Assembly (NCBI RefSeq): GCF_010614725.1
Contig: NZ_JAAEHL010000002.1
Coordinates: forward strand, 1-64,000
Source of the DNA: Flavobacterium ajazii
Lineage (GTDB): Bacteria; Bacteroidota; Bacteroidia; Flavobacteriales; Flavobacteriaceae
Length of the DNA: 64,000 nt
Direction: 5' to 3'
Numbering within the stretch: position 1 is the first letter of the stretch; every line of letters begins with the position of its first letter. Under the pieces are notes generated by a model, which was not told the DNA's origin, searched no databases, and saw nothing but the letters and a program-made list of their open reading frames with translations. Made by a program: the position numbers and the translations under genes. This document shows positions 45,201 to 54,769 of this stretch, in pieces.

Positions 45201-46279
45201 CCCGACACATTTAGTGTGATGTTTGCCGGAGTTAAATTTAAATTAAGATTCTCAATATTAGGAAAACCATTTAAAGTTAAAACTGAATTTGAACCTGTGT
45301 ATTGAAACGTTTTTAAAGCGGTTAAATCAGAACCGTTAATAACTAAATTATCAGGCAGATACGAACAAGCCAAAGTTTTAAGACTGCTTAAACCATTCAG
45401 ATTTAGAGTTGTAATATGATTTTCGCCGCAACTTAATTCGGTTAAAAGAGTTGTATTACTTAAGTCTAAACTTGTAATTTGATTGTAAAAGCAGGAAAGA
45501 TAAGTAAGTTTAGTCAGAGCACTAACATCCAGACTAGTAAGTAGATTGTAATTACATTCCAGTTTATCCAAATTTGTCAAACCATTTAAGTTCAGATTAG
45601 CCAAATTATTATAGCTGCAAAGCAATGATTTAAGATTTGTTAATCCGCTTACATTTAGATTGGCGAGTTTATTAGTTTCACAGAGTAATAACTCAAGACT
45701 GGTTAAACCTGCAAGATCAAGGCTTGTAAGCTGATTGTTGCTGCAAAATAAAGTCTTAACACTGGTTGCACCATTTACATTAAGGCTTATTAGTTTATTA
45801 TTGCTGCAAAACAATGTTTTAAGGTTATTCAAACCACTTGCATCCAGACTGGTTAGTTGGTTTTGATCCATAAAAAGGTTGACAAGATTGGTTAATGTAC
45901 TAACATTGAATGTAGTCAGATAATTGACAGAACAATTTAACTGGGTAAGATTGGTTAAAGCTGTAACATCAAGATTTAAAAGGATATTACTGGAACAATC
46001 TAAACTTTTAAGATTGGTAAAACTGGCAATTCCAGTTAAATTAAGAATTCCTGAATTAGAAACTTTCAGCTGATATACTGCTAAGGCTTCATTGGTATCA
46101 ATTTCACCGTTGTTATCGGCATCGACTTTAATTGAAATTCCGGCGGCATTCAATGCTATGGAATTTGTAACATCAGCTTCCAGCAATTTGGCTTTGAAAT
46201 TTGCATCGGGGACAGCAACGTTTTGTGCCTTTACTATCGTGGTCAGTAAGAGCACAAACAAAAGTATTTTTCTTTGCAT
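42293..46279 (-). CDS. T9SS-secreted leucine-rich-repeat surface protein
   Basis: 1328 residues. The signal peptide (1-18, ending VKAQ) is followed by an EF-hand-like loop (DADNNGEIDTNEAL) and then some 35-40 leucine-rich repeats of 21 residues (pattern LTNLxxLxCxxNxLTxLDVSG, about 70-880). Each repeat has a Cys in the LxCxxN position, as in the bacterial LRR proteins related to BspA and internalins. After the solenoid come SdrD-like/Ig-like modules, a conserved FDPNDITCLEG...FDYNAPIETNKAETVF region and a type A sorting domain (YPNPTKGNVNVN...). Likely a surface binding protein. It lies 46 bases after the LytTR regulator gene on the same strand, so its expression is probably tied to that pair. 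Confidence 0.92.
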   Translation of the reverse strand: MQRKILLFVLLLTTIVKAQNVAVPDANFKAKLLEADVTNSIALNAAGISIKVDADNNGEIDTNEALAVYQLKVSNSGILNLTGIASFTNLKSLDCSSNILLNLDVTALTNLTQLNCSVNYLTTFNVSTLTNLVNLFMDQNQLTSLDASGLNNLKTLFCSNNKLISLNVNGATSVKTLFCSNNQLTSLDLAGLTSLELLLCETNKLANLNVSGLTNLKSLLCSYNNLANLNLNGLTNLDKLECNYNLLTSLDVSALTKLTYLSCFYNQITSLDLSNTTLLTELSCGENHITTLNLNGLSSLKTLACSYLPDNLVINGSDLTALKTFQYTGSNSVLTLNGFPNIENLNLNLTPANITLNVSGLNALTNIYMFNNQTTSLTVNGSGTTHIKSINCSNGLLTSLNLNGLSNLASLNCNNNKLTSLNLTNLTNLTSLNFGINKISNIDLSSVPNLKHLDCNNNVLGSLDISGLSNLEYLDCSNHISTTTIGNQITSLAVGGLTKLKYLDCSNYGYNGVLGALGNVITSLYVNDLVLLEQLKCSKNRLSDLTVNGLTNLTTLDCSYNLLTSLDLIGLTQLTNLNYAHNQLSNLNMIGLINIKELDCSYNTISTLDVLGMSNLTTLNCSYNALTTLNLNGLSQLTKLHCGNNLLTSLDVNTFANLTNLSCNNNKLTTLNVNNLTNLDYLQCGANKLSGLNVNNLTKLTSLYCSGNELTNLDVSNLNSLLSLGCSVNQLTTLDLSGLTNLLDIECRNNQLTNLDISTLSNLRSLDCRYNQITNLNVDNCPGLGTVSCTNNLITTLDVSSLKNLSNLYCANNLLTNLFMKNGRSETLDFSGNPGLAYICADDAQMAYVQSQLNSMGMTTTVANSYCSFTPGGQHNTVVGTTIFDGNNNGCNLNDPLHSNIRIDINDGTITGSAFTNTDGTSTFYTQAGTYNIFPNIENAGAFNISPASATINFTDNNYNTNYQSFCLSANGVHPDVEIVISPITPARPGFDSVYRIVYKNKGNQVLSGNITLAFDDSKMDLLSASPVVDIETTNNLEWAYNGLLPFESRTIDLEFNVNSPVETPAVNNGDIFNFTVAITPVAGDESPADNSFTYHQIVVGSFDPNDITCLEGESVSPAAIGEYLHYIVNFENTGTYEAENIVVKIAVDESKYDISSLQLLNSSHSSQTVIHGNIVEFVFAKIHLAASSTSKQKNPVGGHGNILFKIKSADDLLNGDFVDKTANIFFDYNAPIETNKAETVFESLGNKDFEVDKSISLYPNPTKGNVNVNSDTIIKYIELFDVQGRLLQTSIENDTTAKFDISNKPNGLYFVRITTEKGSKVEKLIKE

Positions 46280-46325
46280 AATTAAAAGGTTTGTTTGGGA
46301 TTAGTTTATAGTTTGGAGATATATC

Positions 46326-47087
46326 TTATAAGGATTTAATCAGTTCCTGCAGTTTTTCCTTTTTGCTTTGGGCAATTGGAATGTTGCTGTTATCGGCCAT
46401 AATTACATAGCCCCCATCTGATTTTATATACGATTTCAAATACGAAAGGTTAATTAAATGCGATTGGTGAATGCGTTCAAAACCATGTTCTGCGAGCAGT
46501 TCTTCATATTCTTTTAATGTTTTTGAAATCAGGACCGGTTTGTGATTTTTAATAAAAAACTCGGTATAATTGGCTTTAGCTTCACAACGAATAATATCTG
46601 CGACTTCAAATAAATGAATACCATCACTTGTAGATAAAGCGATACGTTTGAAATTATCTACTTTTTTGCGAATGTTTTCCAACAGTAAATCAATGTTTTC
46701 AAAGGAATTCTTTTTGCCAACAGCATCTTTTATTTTGACCATTGTATCCTGCAATTCTTCAGGATCTACAGGTTTCAGAATAAAATCGAGAGCACTAAAC
46801 TTAAATGCTTTTAACGCATATTGTTCATGAGCCGTAATAAAAACAACATGTGCCTTTATTTTTCCGTTTACTTTTGAAAGGTTTTCCAAAATATCAAAAC
46901 CTGTTCCGTCAGTCAGATGAATATCAAGAAAAATAACCTGTGGTTTTAGTTTTTCAATGGCAGCTATGCCTGTTTTGACACTTTCGGCTTCGCCAATAAT
47001 AAAGATATCATTGGTATAACGCTCTAAAAGTGCTTTTAAACCTGTTCTTAAATGCTTGTCATCGTCAATTAGTAATGCTGTTATCAT
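46326..47087 (-). CDS. LytTR-family response regulator
   Basis: 253 residues. The receiver domain (1-120) has DDD near the N terminus, the phospho-acceptor Asp in PQVIFLDIHLTDG and Lys in DFILKPVD. A LytTR DNA-binding domain follows (about 148-250; CEAKANYTEFFIKNHKPVLISKTLKEYEELL...RIHQSHLINLSYLKSY). Its gene begins 12 bases after the stop of the LytS-type kinase gene, so they form a pair. The next gene encodes the LRR protein. Confidence 0.95.
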   Translation of the reverse strand: MITALLIDDDKHLRTGLKALLERYTNDIFIIGEAESVKTGIAAIEKLKPQVIFLDIHLTDGTGFDILENLSKVNGKIKAHVVFITAHEQYALKAFKFSALDFILKPVDPEELQDTMVKIKDAVGKKNSFENIDLLLENIRKKVDNFKRIALSTSDGIHLFEVADIIRCEAKANYTEFFIKNHKPVLISKTLKEYEELLAEHGFERIHQSHLINLSYLKSYIKSDGGYVIMADNSNIPIAQSKKEKLQELIKSL

Positions 47088-47099
47088 TGGCTTGTGGTA

Positions 47100-49031
47100 T
47101 TATGATATATATTGAACTGGCAAATATAAAATTGCTTTGGTACCCGTTTGGGAGTCTGTATTCAACTCCAGAATCTCAATTTTAGCCGATTTAGAAGTTA
47201 TGGATTCCATAATTTTCAAACGTTTCTTCGTAATGCTCAATGCCATAGAACGATGGGCGGTAACCGAATTTTCTTTGAGCAGTTTCGATTCAGACAAACC
47301 AATTCCGTCATCGGTAATGGTACAGATCAGCTGTTCATTTTGTACATCAAAATCAACATTTATTTTCCCCTTTCCTTCTTTGGGAACCAAGCCATGAAGA
47401 ATCGCATTTTCTACAAAAGGCTGAATCAATAAAGGAGGAAGTCCCACGTTAAATTCGACGTTTTCACTTGAATTGATTTCGAATTCAAATTTATTATCAA
47501 AACGAAGCTGTTCCAGTTCAAGATAATTCTGAAGGCTTTCGATTTCTTTGTCTATCGGAATAAGCGAACCTTTAGAATATTCAAGTGTAAGGCGCATCAA
47601 TTTTGAAAATTTCGACAAATATTTCAGTGCTGAATCGGTTCCGTTCTGCACAATAAAACTCGAAATTGAGCTCAGGCAGTTGAATACAAAATGAGGGTTC
47701 ATTTGCAGATGCAGTGCTTTCTGTTCGTATTCTGCTAACTCTTTTTTAAGTGTGAGCTGACGTTTTATCTGCATTCGGTTATAAATGACCCAGCCTAAAA
47801 CAATCAGCAAAATTCCTCCCAGGACAGAGAATACCACCAGTTGAAATTCTCTTTTATGCTTTTCAGAAAGTAAGGCCTCTTTTTTTTGATATTCATAATT
47901 CATTTCGGCCATTGCAAACTTTTGGCTTGTTTCCTGATTGCTGATACTGTCACGGGCAATAATGGATTTTTTATAATGAACCAATGCTGCCTCAGGCTGT
48001 TTTAAGGATTGATACAATTCGCTTAACAATTCTTCCGAATGATACGTTTGATCCAGAACACCAATTTCCTGAGCATAGTCTAATGATTTAGTTGCAAAGC
48101 TTATAGCCTCTTTGTATTTTTTCTGCTCCTGCAACAACAATCCAATGTTGTACAAAGCAAGAGAAGCTCCGAATTTATTCTGAATTTCTTCATACAAAAC
48201 CAATGATTTCTGATAATATTCATCCGCCAGAATAAAATTCTTCTGTGCTTTATAATAATCCCCTAAATAATTATTGAGTAATGCAGAACCGCGTTTGTTT
48301 TCGTTTTTTTCAAATCCTTTTTGAGCTTTCCGGTAATACTGAATTGCATTATGATATTCACCGGTTTCAAAATAAATAACCCCAATATTGGTCAATGTCA
48401 TAGGAGCATTTTGTTCATCCAAAACGGTTTGTATCTTGTGGGCTTCTTTAAGGTATTGTAATGCTTTAGGATATTTTTGTTGTGATTTATAAAGAATTCC
48501 AATATTGTTCAGTGTTTTTGAAACGCCCGTTTGTTCTTTAATCTCCTGATAAATTTTTAATGCTTTTTCATAGTTTTTTAATGATGATGTATGATCCCCT
48601 TGCTCTGAGTATACAACGCCTGAACTCGCATAAGACCGTGCCAGACCACTCTTTATCCTTTTTTTGCCAGTTTCTTTTTGTAAAGCAGTTTCAAATTCTG
48701 ATTGTGCTCTTTTAAAGAATTTCAGGGCATCCTCATAATTACCAAGAATGATAGAAGCATTTCCCTTGTTTACATAAGCTGTTGCAAGTCCAAAATGATA
48801 TTCCTTTTTCAAACTGATAGCAATTGCTTTTCGGGTATAAAAAAAAGTCAAATCAGGATCAATTTCTTTATATAAGTCTGCTATTTTATTATACTGATCA
48901 ACTTTTAAGCTATCTGTTTTAATTTTCTCCACTACCCTTTTTAAACTATCTATCTGAACATTCTGCGCATAGAATGTTCCGCAAATATGAAAGGCGAAAA
49001 AGACAAATATTTTATAAAATTTACGATTCAC
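47100..49031 (-). CDS. TPR-containing LytS-type sensor histidine kinase
   Basis: 643 residues. A signal peptide (1-22, ending TFYAQ) puts a long TPR array (about 40-370; repeats such as AKTLNNIGILYKSQQKYPKALQYL) in the periplasm. One transmembrane helix (about 395-415; LVVFSVLGGILLIVLGWVIY) joins it to a His_kinase domain (LHLQMNPHFVFNCLSSISSFI) and a HATPase (LIQPFVENAILHGL, DDGIGLSES). Periplasmic TPRs suggest that it senses a protein or peptide in the envelope. Partner is the LytTR regulator directly downstream. A TACATTTG on the minus strand at 49056-49063 is a likely -7 element, with a weak -33. Confidence 0.93.
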   Translation of the reverse strand: MNRKFYKIFVFFAFHICGTFYAQNVQIDSLKRVVEKIKTDSLKVDQYNKIADLYKEIDPDLTFFYTRKAIAISLKKEYHFGLATAYVNKGNASIILGNYEDALKFFKRAQSEFETALQKETGKKRIKSGLARSYASSGVVYSEQGDHTSSLKNYEKALKIYQEIKEQTGVSKTLNNIGILYKSQQKYPKALQYLKEAHKIQTVLDEQNAPMTLTNIGVIYFETGEYHNAIQYYRKAQKGFEKNENKRGSALLNNYLGDYYKAQKNFILADEYYQKSLVLYEEIQNKFGASLALYNIGLLLQEQKKYKEAISFATKSLDYAQEIGVLDQTYHSEELLSELYQSLKQPEAALVHYKKSIIARDSISNQETSQKFAMAEMNYEYQKKEALLSEKHKREFQLVVFSVLGGILLIVLGWVIYNRMQIKRQLTLKKELAEYEQKALHLQMNPHFVFNCLSSISSFIVQNGTDSALKYLSKFSKLMRLTLEYSKGSLIPIDKEIESLQNYLELEQLRFDNKFEFEINSSENVEFNVGLPPLLIQPFVENAILHGLVPKEGKGKINVDFDVQNEQLICTITDDGIGLSESKLLKENSVTAHRSMALSITKKRLKIMESITSKSAKIEILELNTDSQTGTKAILYLPVQYIS

Positions 49032-49274
49032 TTTTATGTTTTGGCTGTTGTCTTACAAATGTATAATATGTTTTTTAGTATCATAATGCTAATTATTATT
49101 CAGCTCTTTCTGGTTATTATTTGATCATTTCGAATTATTGCAAACGTTACAAAACATCCCTTGAAATATCCTATCATTCCTTTTGAGTTTTATTAAAAGA
49201 TTATTAGTACTATTTTTCTTTTGATTCAGAAAAAACATATACTTTTACTGCCGAAAATAAACGAATTATACTAC

Positions 49275-52200
49275 ATGAGGAAACTTTACTTCTTACACAT
49301 ACTTTTTATCATAATAATCACCACTTCAGTTTATAGTTTTGGCAGTAATAACAGAAATATTCCCATTAATAAAAACTACAGCAATTTTATAGCTCCCAGT
49401 GTAGATTTTACTTTTACTAATGATGGTGCCTGTTCCGGAACTCCGGTCACATTTAGCGCAATTGTAAATGGGAGCGCTCCTTTTTCTTATAAATGGGAGT
49501 TTGGAGACGGAAAAACTTCTACTGACATTAACCCAAGTCATGTTTTTACTGCGGTTGGCTGCGGAACTCAAAATTTTAGTGTAAAATTAACCGTTACTGA
49601 CGCTACTGGTCAGACAGGTTCGATTACAAAACCTATTTCTGTAAAACAGAAACCCGATTTAAAGTTTACAGACCTTAATGCTCCGGGATCTAATAAACCT
49701 TTTGAAAGATGCGGGGACAATAATTCAAATCCAAAATATACTATTAATGTTGGAAATAATTCAACTTCTGTTTCTTGTATAACATCCTATAATGTTGACT
49801 GGGGAGATGGTACTTCAGAAACGAATGTTAGTTTTCCAAAAACACATCAATATCAAAAATTAGGTTCTTTCAATATGGTCATAACCGGAATTGGAAGTAA
49901 TAGCTGCAACAATTCTGTAACGTATGTAGTCAAAAACTCGAATAACCCAATTGGTGCTCTTATCGCTCCGGGAAACACAACCAATTTATGTGTGCCGGTT
50001 GACCCTATGGATTTTGCAATTGGATCATGGGCGCTTAACCCTTCAGATACCAGATATTTGGTTGACTATGGTGACGGCTCAACTCAAAATTATACTCAGG
50101 CTCAACTGGAAAGCTCTGTATATTACAACAGTCTAAATCCTCAGGCTTCACAAAATTTTCCTATTCCTCATAAGTTTACAAGAGCCAACTGTCCATCAGG
50201 AAATACTGTTACTTTAACCATTACAACCTCCTGCGGAAGTACCTATCTTACTGCTGGCCCCATTATTATTTTAGATGTACCGGTAATCAATTTTAGCGTT
50301 CCGTCTGTTGCATGTGTAAATTCATCTGTTTATTTTAGCAATTCAACGTACGCAGGCTACACTAATGGTTGTAGTACTCAAAATGTTTATACCTGGGATT
50401 TTGGAGATGGAACAACTTCGAGAGAAGTTAATCCCTATCATGCGTATGCAACACCAGGAAGATATAAGGTTACATTGAATGCAACAACACCATGTGGTGT
50501 CGGAATTACTCCTGCTGCACAATATATATGTGTTGAACCTGTGTTACAACCACAATTTACCTTTGGTAATGCCTGTGCTTCAGAAACAGTTCAGATAACC
50601 AATACTACCGATACAAACTTAAGCTGTGGCGTCTCAAGTTTTTATTGGGAAGTTACGAATTATTATGAAGCTTTTTGCGGTAAAGAAACATCTCCAGGAT
50701 CAGGAAGAGGATCCTGGAATTTTGCAAACGGAACAAATTCTTCCTCTAAGGATCCGGCTTTTAATTTTACAACTCCGGGAGTTTACACTGTTCGATTAAG
50801 AACAATTAATTCTTGTGGAATTTATAATTATAATTCACAGCAAATTCAGGTAAAAAAGAGACCTGTTATTTCTCTAAAGCCAATCTCAGATTTTTGTAAA
50901 TCGGCAACAATTTACCCTGAAGGCCTAGTAGAAGAAACGTGTTCTCCGTCTTCAGAAATAAGTTATTCATGGAGTTTTCCCGGAGGAACACCTTCAACTT
51001 CTACATCACTTAACCCTGGAGCCATTAATTATACTACAACCGGTAATTATGTTGCTACTTTTAGAGTTACTAATAGCTGTGGTACAACAGAAGTATCCCG
51101 AAACTTCTCTGTAGACATGGTTCTTTCACCTGTTATAACTCCTAAAACAGCAAAAATATGTAGTGGAAATTCTTTTCAGATTACGCCTGTCAGTAACGGA
51201 ACAACAGATAATGTGCCATCAGGAACTACTTATGTATGGTCTGCTCCGGTAGTTTCTCCGCCGGGTGCCATAAGTGGTGCAAGTGCACAATCGAGCCCAA
51301 GAACAAGTATTGGTCAGACATTAATAAATAATACAGCCAGCCCTGCAACGGTAACCTATACGGTATCACCAATATCTACTCAGTGTCCTGGTCCTGATTT
51401 TACCGTTACGGTTACGGTAGACCCTTTGATAAATGTAGTAGATAGTATTAAAGGTGCTACTTGTTTTGGATCTGGCGACGGTTCTATTTCTATAAATGTA
51501 ACCGGTGGTATTCCTTTTACAACCGGAAATCCATACCAATTCTCATGGACTGGCCCTAATAATTTTACAAGTACAAGTGAAGATCTTTCTAATTTAAAAT
51601 CAGGTTATTACAATTTAAGGGTTATTGATAATGGAAATTGTCCTTTTGTGAAAAGTTATTATGTTCCTGAACCGGGATTATTTCAATTTTTCCCAGGCAA
51701 AAATGATATAACTTGTTTTGGACTAAATAACGGATCCATCAATCTATCAACCACGGGAGGAACACAACCTTATAATTTTGTATGGACAAAAGACGGAAAT
51801 CCTTATCCGGTTAATTCAGGAAGCTTAAGTAATCTGGGACCGGGAGTTTATGCCGTAACCGTTACAGAAGCTAACAATTGTAACATTCTTACCGGAACCT
51901 ATACCATTATCGAACCACCATTACTGGAAGTAAAATGGGAAAGCCAAGTGGATGTTTTATGCTACGGATATAATACCGGTGAAATCAATGTAAGTTCATC
52001 AGGAGGAAGACCTGCTCATCGTTACAGTTGGACAGGACCAAACGGTTTTAGGAGTAATCTCCAGAATTTAAAGAACCTTTATGCCGGTACATATAATTTA
52101 ACCGTTACCGATAATTCCGGATGTGCTGTACAACTGAAGGTTGAAATACTTCAAAACCCTGAAATAAAATTAAACTATGATGTTACACATTTAACCTGTT

Positions 52201-53642
52201 ACAGCGTTAGAGATGGTGTAATCAAAATTAATAATATAACAGGCGGTGTTCCTTTTGCAACCGGCGATCCGTATATTATAAAATGGAGCAATTTAGGAAC
52301 AGGAATGGAACAATCTAATTTGTCAGCAGGAAACTATTCAATTACCATTACTGATGCGTTAGGCTGTCCGAAAGTATTTCCGATAACAGTTAACAATGCC
52401 CCGGTTTTTAGAATCAATCCTGATTTTCAAAATATTTCGTGTCATGGAGCAAATGACGCCCACATCCGCCTTAATCTTGAGGGTGGACAGGCACCGCTTA
52501 AACTGGAATGGAGCGACGGCTCTACAGCCGGAATTGAAAGAAACAATCTTGGTCCGGGAAGTTATAAAGTAAAAATCACCGATGCCAAACTATGTGTAAT
52601 AGAGGCAGAATATATCGTTGTTGATCCCCTTGAATTAGAAATAAGAGGAGATGTGTCAAACCCACTTGATTGTGTTAAAGCAAATACGGGTGTTATAGAC
52701 CTTATCGTAACAGGCGGTACTGCTCCTTATACTTATGTTTGGTCTAATGGCGCACGAACTGAAGATTTGAGCCAGCTTACCCCCGATAACTATACTGTTA
52801 CAGTAACAGATTCAAGAGGCTGTAAAAAATCAGATACCTTTAAAATTATCCGATTTGAACAGCTTACACCTACAATCGAAGTTTTAACGGATTTTAATTG
52901 CGATACCAGATTTGTAGATCAGACATTCGTAGGACATGTTAAAGGAGGAATTCCTCCATATACTTTAAAATGGTCAGACGGAGTTGTTTCCGGTGCTAAT
53001 GGTGAAATAATGAAAACCGATAATAAAGGATTAATCATTTTTACCGTGACCGATAGTTTTGGCTGTACAGCTGATGTAAATCATAATGTCAATAAACCTG
53101 TGTTAGGCGTAGCAAACTTTTCTACCAGTTCTTACGGAAAAGAGATGTTCGACCTGTATGCTATTTATGACCCTGTTAAATTTACAAATTTAGCCACCGG
53201 AGATTTTATAAGCACATCATGGGATTTTGGAGACGGCAATTTTTCTACAGATACAAATCCGGAACACATTTATACCAGAGAAGGTAGTTATACTATAAAA
53301 CAAGTCGTTAATTATCCTTTTGGATGCCAATATTCTTATGAGGCTACAATACTAGTTGAAAAAGGATACAAACTGGTTATGCCAAACGCTTTTACACCGA
53401 ATAATGACGGTATCAACGATTCATTTGCACCTGTATTTCAGGGACTGAACAATGTGACTCTAGATATTTATGACACATGGGGAGGTATCATTTATACAGA
53501 AACCGGCGTAAACATTCATGGATGGCGAGGAAAAATTAAAGATCTGGATGCTGAAAACGGAAACTACTATTATAGAATAACGGCCAAAACTTTCTATAAC
53601 CATACCATAACCGAAAAAGGATCATTAACATTAATTAAATAA
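49275..53642 (+). CDS. PKD/SprB-repeat adhesin with T9SS type B sorting domain
   Basis: 1455 residues from ATG 49275 (MRKLYFLHILFIIIITTSVYS, a signal peptide). A TTG at 49221 would add a non-signal extension. The N-terminal half holds several PKD domains (YKWEFGDGKTSTDINPSHVF, YTWDFGDGTTSREVNPYHAY and others). The middle has about six or seven SprB-type repeats (CYGYNTGEINVSSSGGRPAHRYSW... followed by LxxLxAGTYNLTVTDNSGC). One more PKD follows (SWDFGDGNFSTDTNPEHIY), then the gliding-associated C-terminal type B domain (MPNAFTPNNDGINDSF...). SprB-like proteins are surface adhesins used in gliding. This one is far shorter than SprB itself. It is followed 17 bases later by its PorP/SprF-like partner. 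Confidence 0.93.
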   Translation: MRKLYFLHILFIIIITTSVYSFGSNNRNIPINKNYSNFIAPSVDFTFTNDGACSGTPVTFSAIVNGSAPFSYKWEFGDGKTSTDINPSHVFTAVGCGTQNFSVKLTVTDATGQTGSITKPISVKQKPDLKFTDLNAPGSNKPFERCGDNNSNPKYTINVGNNSTSVSCITSYNVDWGDGTSETNVSFPKTHQYQKLGSFNMVITGIGSNSCNNSVTYVVKNSNNPIGALIAPGNTTNLCVPVDPMDFAIGSWALNPSDTRYLVDYGDGSTQNYTQAQLESSVYYNSLNPQASQNFPIPHKFTRANCPSGNTVTLTITTSCGSTYLTAGPIIILDVPVINFSVPSVACVNSSVYFSNSTYAGYTNGCSTQNVYTWDFGDGTTSREVNPYHAYATPGRYKVTLNATTPCGVGITPAAQYICVEPVLQPQFTFGNACASETVQITNTTDTNLSCGVSSFYWEVTNYYEAFCGKETSPGSGRGSWNFANGTNSSSKDPAFNFTTPGVYTVRLRTINSCGIYNYNSQQIQVKKRPVISLKPISDFCKSATIYPEGLVEETCSPSSEISYSWSFPGGTPSTSTSLNPGAINYTTTGNYVATFRVTNSCGTTEVSRNFSVDMVLSPVITPKTAKICSGNSFQITPVSNGTTDNVPSGTTYVWSAPVVSPPGAISGASAQSSPRTSIGQTLINNTASPATVTYTVSPISTQCPGPDFTVTVTVDPLINVVDSIKGATCFGSGDGSISINVTGGIPFTTGNPYQFSWTGPNNFTSTSEDLSNLKSGYYNLRVIDNGNCPFVKSYYVPEPGLFQFFPGKNDITCFGLNNGSINLSTTGGTQPYNFVWTKDGNPYPVNSGSLSNLGPGVYAVTVTEANNCNILTGTYTIIEPPLLEVKWESQVDVLCYGYNTGEINVSSSGGRPAHRYSWTGPNGFRSNLQNLKNLYAGTYNLTVTDNSGCAVQLKVEILQNPEIKLNYDVTHLTCYSVRDGVIKINNITGGVPFATGDPYIIKWSNLGTGMEQSNLSAGNYSITITDALGCPKVFPITVNNAPVFRINPDFQNISCHGANDAHIRLNLEGGQAPLKLEWSDGSTAGIERNNLGPGSYKVKITDAKLCVIEAEYIVVDPLELEIRGDVSNPLDCVKANTGVIDLIVTGGTAPYTYVWSNGARTEDLSQLTPDNYTVTVTDSRGCKKSDTFKIIRFEQLTPTIEVLTDFNCDTRFVDQTFVGHVKGGIPPYTLKWSDGVVSGANGEIMKTDNKGLIIFTVTDSFGCTADVNHNVNKPVLGVANFSTSSYGKEMFDLYAIYDPVKFTNLATGDFISTSWDFGDGNFSTDTNPEHIYTREGSYTIKQVVNYPFGCQYSYEATILVEKGYKLVMPNAFTPNNDGINDSFAPVFQGLNNVTLDIYDTWGGIIYTETGVNIHGWRGKIKDLDAENGNYYYRITAKTFYNHTITEKGSLTLIK

Positions 53643-53659
53643 AAGCAACAGATTTAAAA

Positions 53660-54661
53660 ATGAGATTAAAATTACTAGTTGTTATACTGATAACATGTTG
53701 TTTTTATACCAAAACAAGAGCACAGGATCCAATTTTTACACAATATTTTTTAGTTCCCGAAACCTTAAACCCAGGTTTTACCGGTTTTATGGAAACTACT
53801 TATGCCGGAATCATTCATCGTGAGCAATGGCCTGAATTAGATTTAAGCGTCGATACAGATTATGCATTTGTAAATACCTGGAGCGATAAACTTAATAGCG
53901 GAATTGGCTTAAATATTTTAAACCAAAGAGAAAATGCTTCCAAATATAATTACACACAAATCAATGCCAATTATGCCTACAGGGTAAGGATAAATGACAC
54001 CTGGACATTCAGGCCGGGTATCGAAGCAGGATTTGGTTTAAAATCATTTGCTTTTGGCAATTTATTGCTGGAAGACCAGATTAACATAAACGGACCAAAT
54101 AATGGAAGTTCGATTGATCCTTTACTGGCCAATGACAAGGTTACTTTTTTTGATGTATCTGCCGGTATGGTTTTTAATACCGATGATCTTTGGATTGGCC
54201 TTTCGATGAAGCACCTCAACAGACCAAATATTGCTCTGAGTGCAAATGGGAACCTGCCTTTAAACACATTTTTCTCGCTAAGCAGTGGATATGAGTTTCT
54301 CGTTGCAGATTATATTGATGTATTGTTTTTTCCGTATGAAACCAAAATGTTTTTTACATCAAATTACATGCAGCAGGGACGCTACAACCGATTTGATTTA
54401 GGGGCTTCCATTTTATTCGAAAAAATGTTTTTTGGAACAACCTTCGTTACCAATCCTGCTAAAAACGGAATGAATAATGAATTGCTAACTTCTGTTAACT
54501 TTTTTACCGGATTGCAATACGAACATTTACGATTAGGACTTTCATATGATCTGAATACAACCAAAATAGGAAGAACAGGAGGTGTTTATGAACTTTCATT
54601 GACGTATCAGTTTGATTTGGCTCGTAAGTGTTTTGGATGCCCAAATTATGGAGATAACTAA
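53660..54661 (+). CDS. PorP/SprF-family outer-membrane protein
   Basis: 333 residues. The signal peptide ends KTRAQ and the mature start is the family hallmark DPIFTQYFLVPETLNPGFTG. The rest is an amphipathic beta-barrel pattern ending in an aromatic C terminus region (YELSLTYQFDLARKCFGCPNYGDN). In gliding Bacteroidota, SprF is needed for export of its adjacent type B adhesin, SprB. The same pairing here implies that this protein docks the 49275-53642 adhesin at the outer membrane. Co-transcribed with it and ended by a strong terminator. Confidence 0.94.
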   Translation: MRLKLLVVILITCCFYTKTRAQDPIFTQYFLVPETLNPGFTGFMETTYAGIIHREQWPELDLSVDTDYAFVNTWSDKLNSGIGLNILNQRENASKYNYTQINANYAYRVRINDTWTFRPGIEAGFGLKSFAFGNLLLEDQININGPNNGSSIDPLLANDKVTFFDVSAGMVFNTDDLWIGLSMKHLNRPNIALSANGNLPLNTFFSLSSGYEFLVADYIDVLFFPYETKMFFTSNYMQQGRYNRFDLGASILFEKMFFGTTFVTNPAKNGMNNELLTSVNFFTGLQYEHLRLGLSYDLNTTKIGRTGGVYELSLTYQFDLARKCFGCPNYGDN

Positions 54662-54691
54662 ATCAAAGTACATTAGCTAATCTATTTGAAC

Positions 54692-54726
54692 AAAAACTCT
54701 CAGAATGAAAATCTGAGAGTTTTTTA
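54692..54726. terminator. Terminator between PorP/SprF gene and glyoxalase gene
   Basis: AAAACTCTCAGA pairs with TCTGAGAGTTTT around ATGAAAA, followed by TT. Convergent genes on either side. Confidence 0.88.
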
Positions 54727-54769
54727 TTATGAGTCGTTTATTTTCCGGAAAAAGTCTTTTCTTCTTCAA

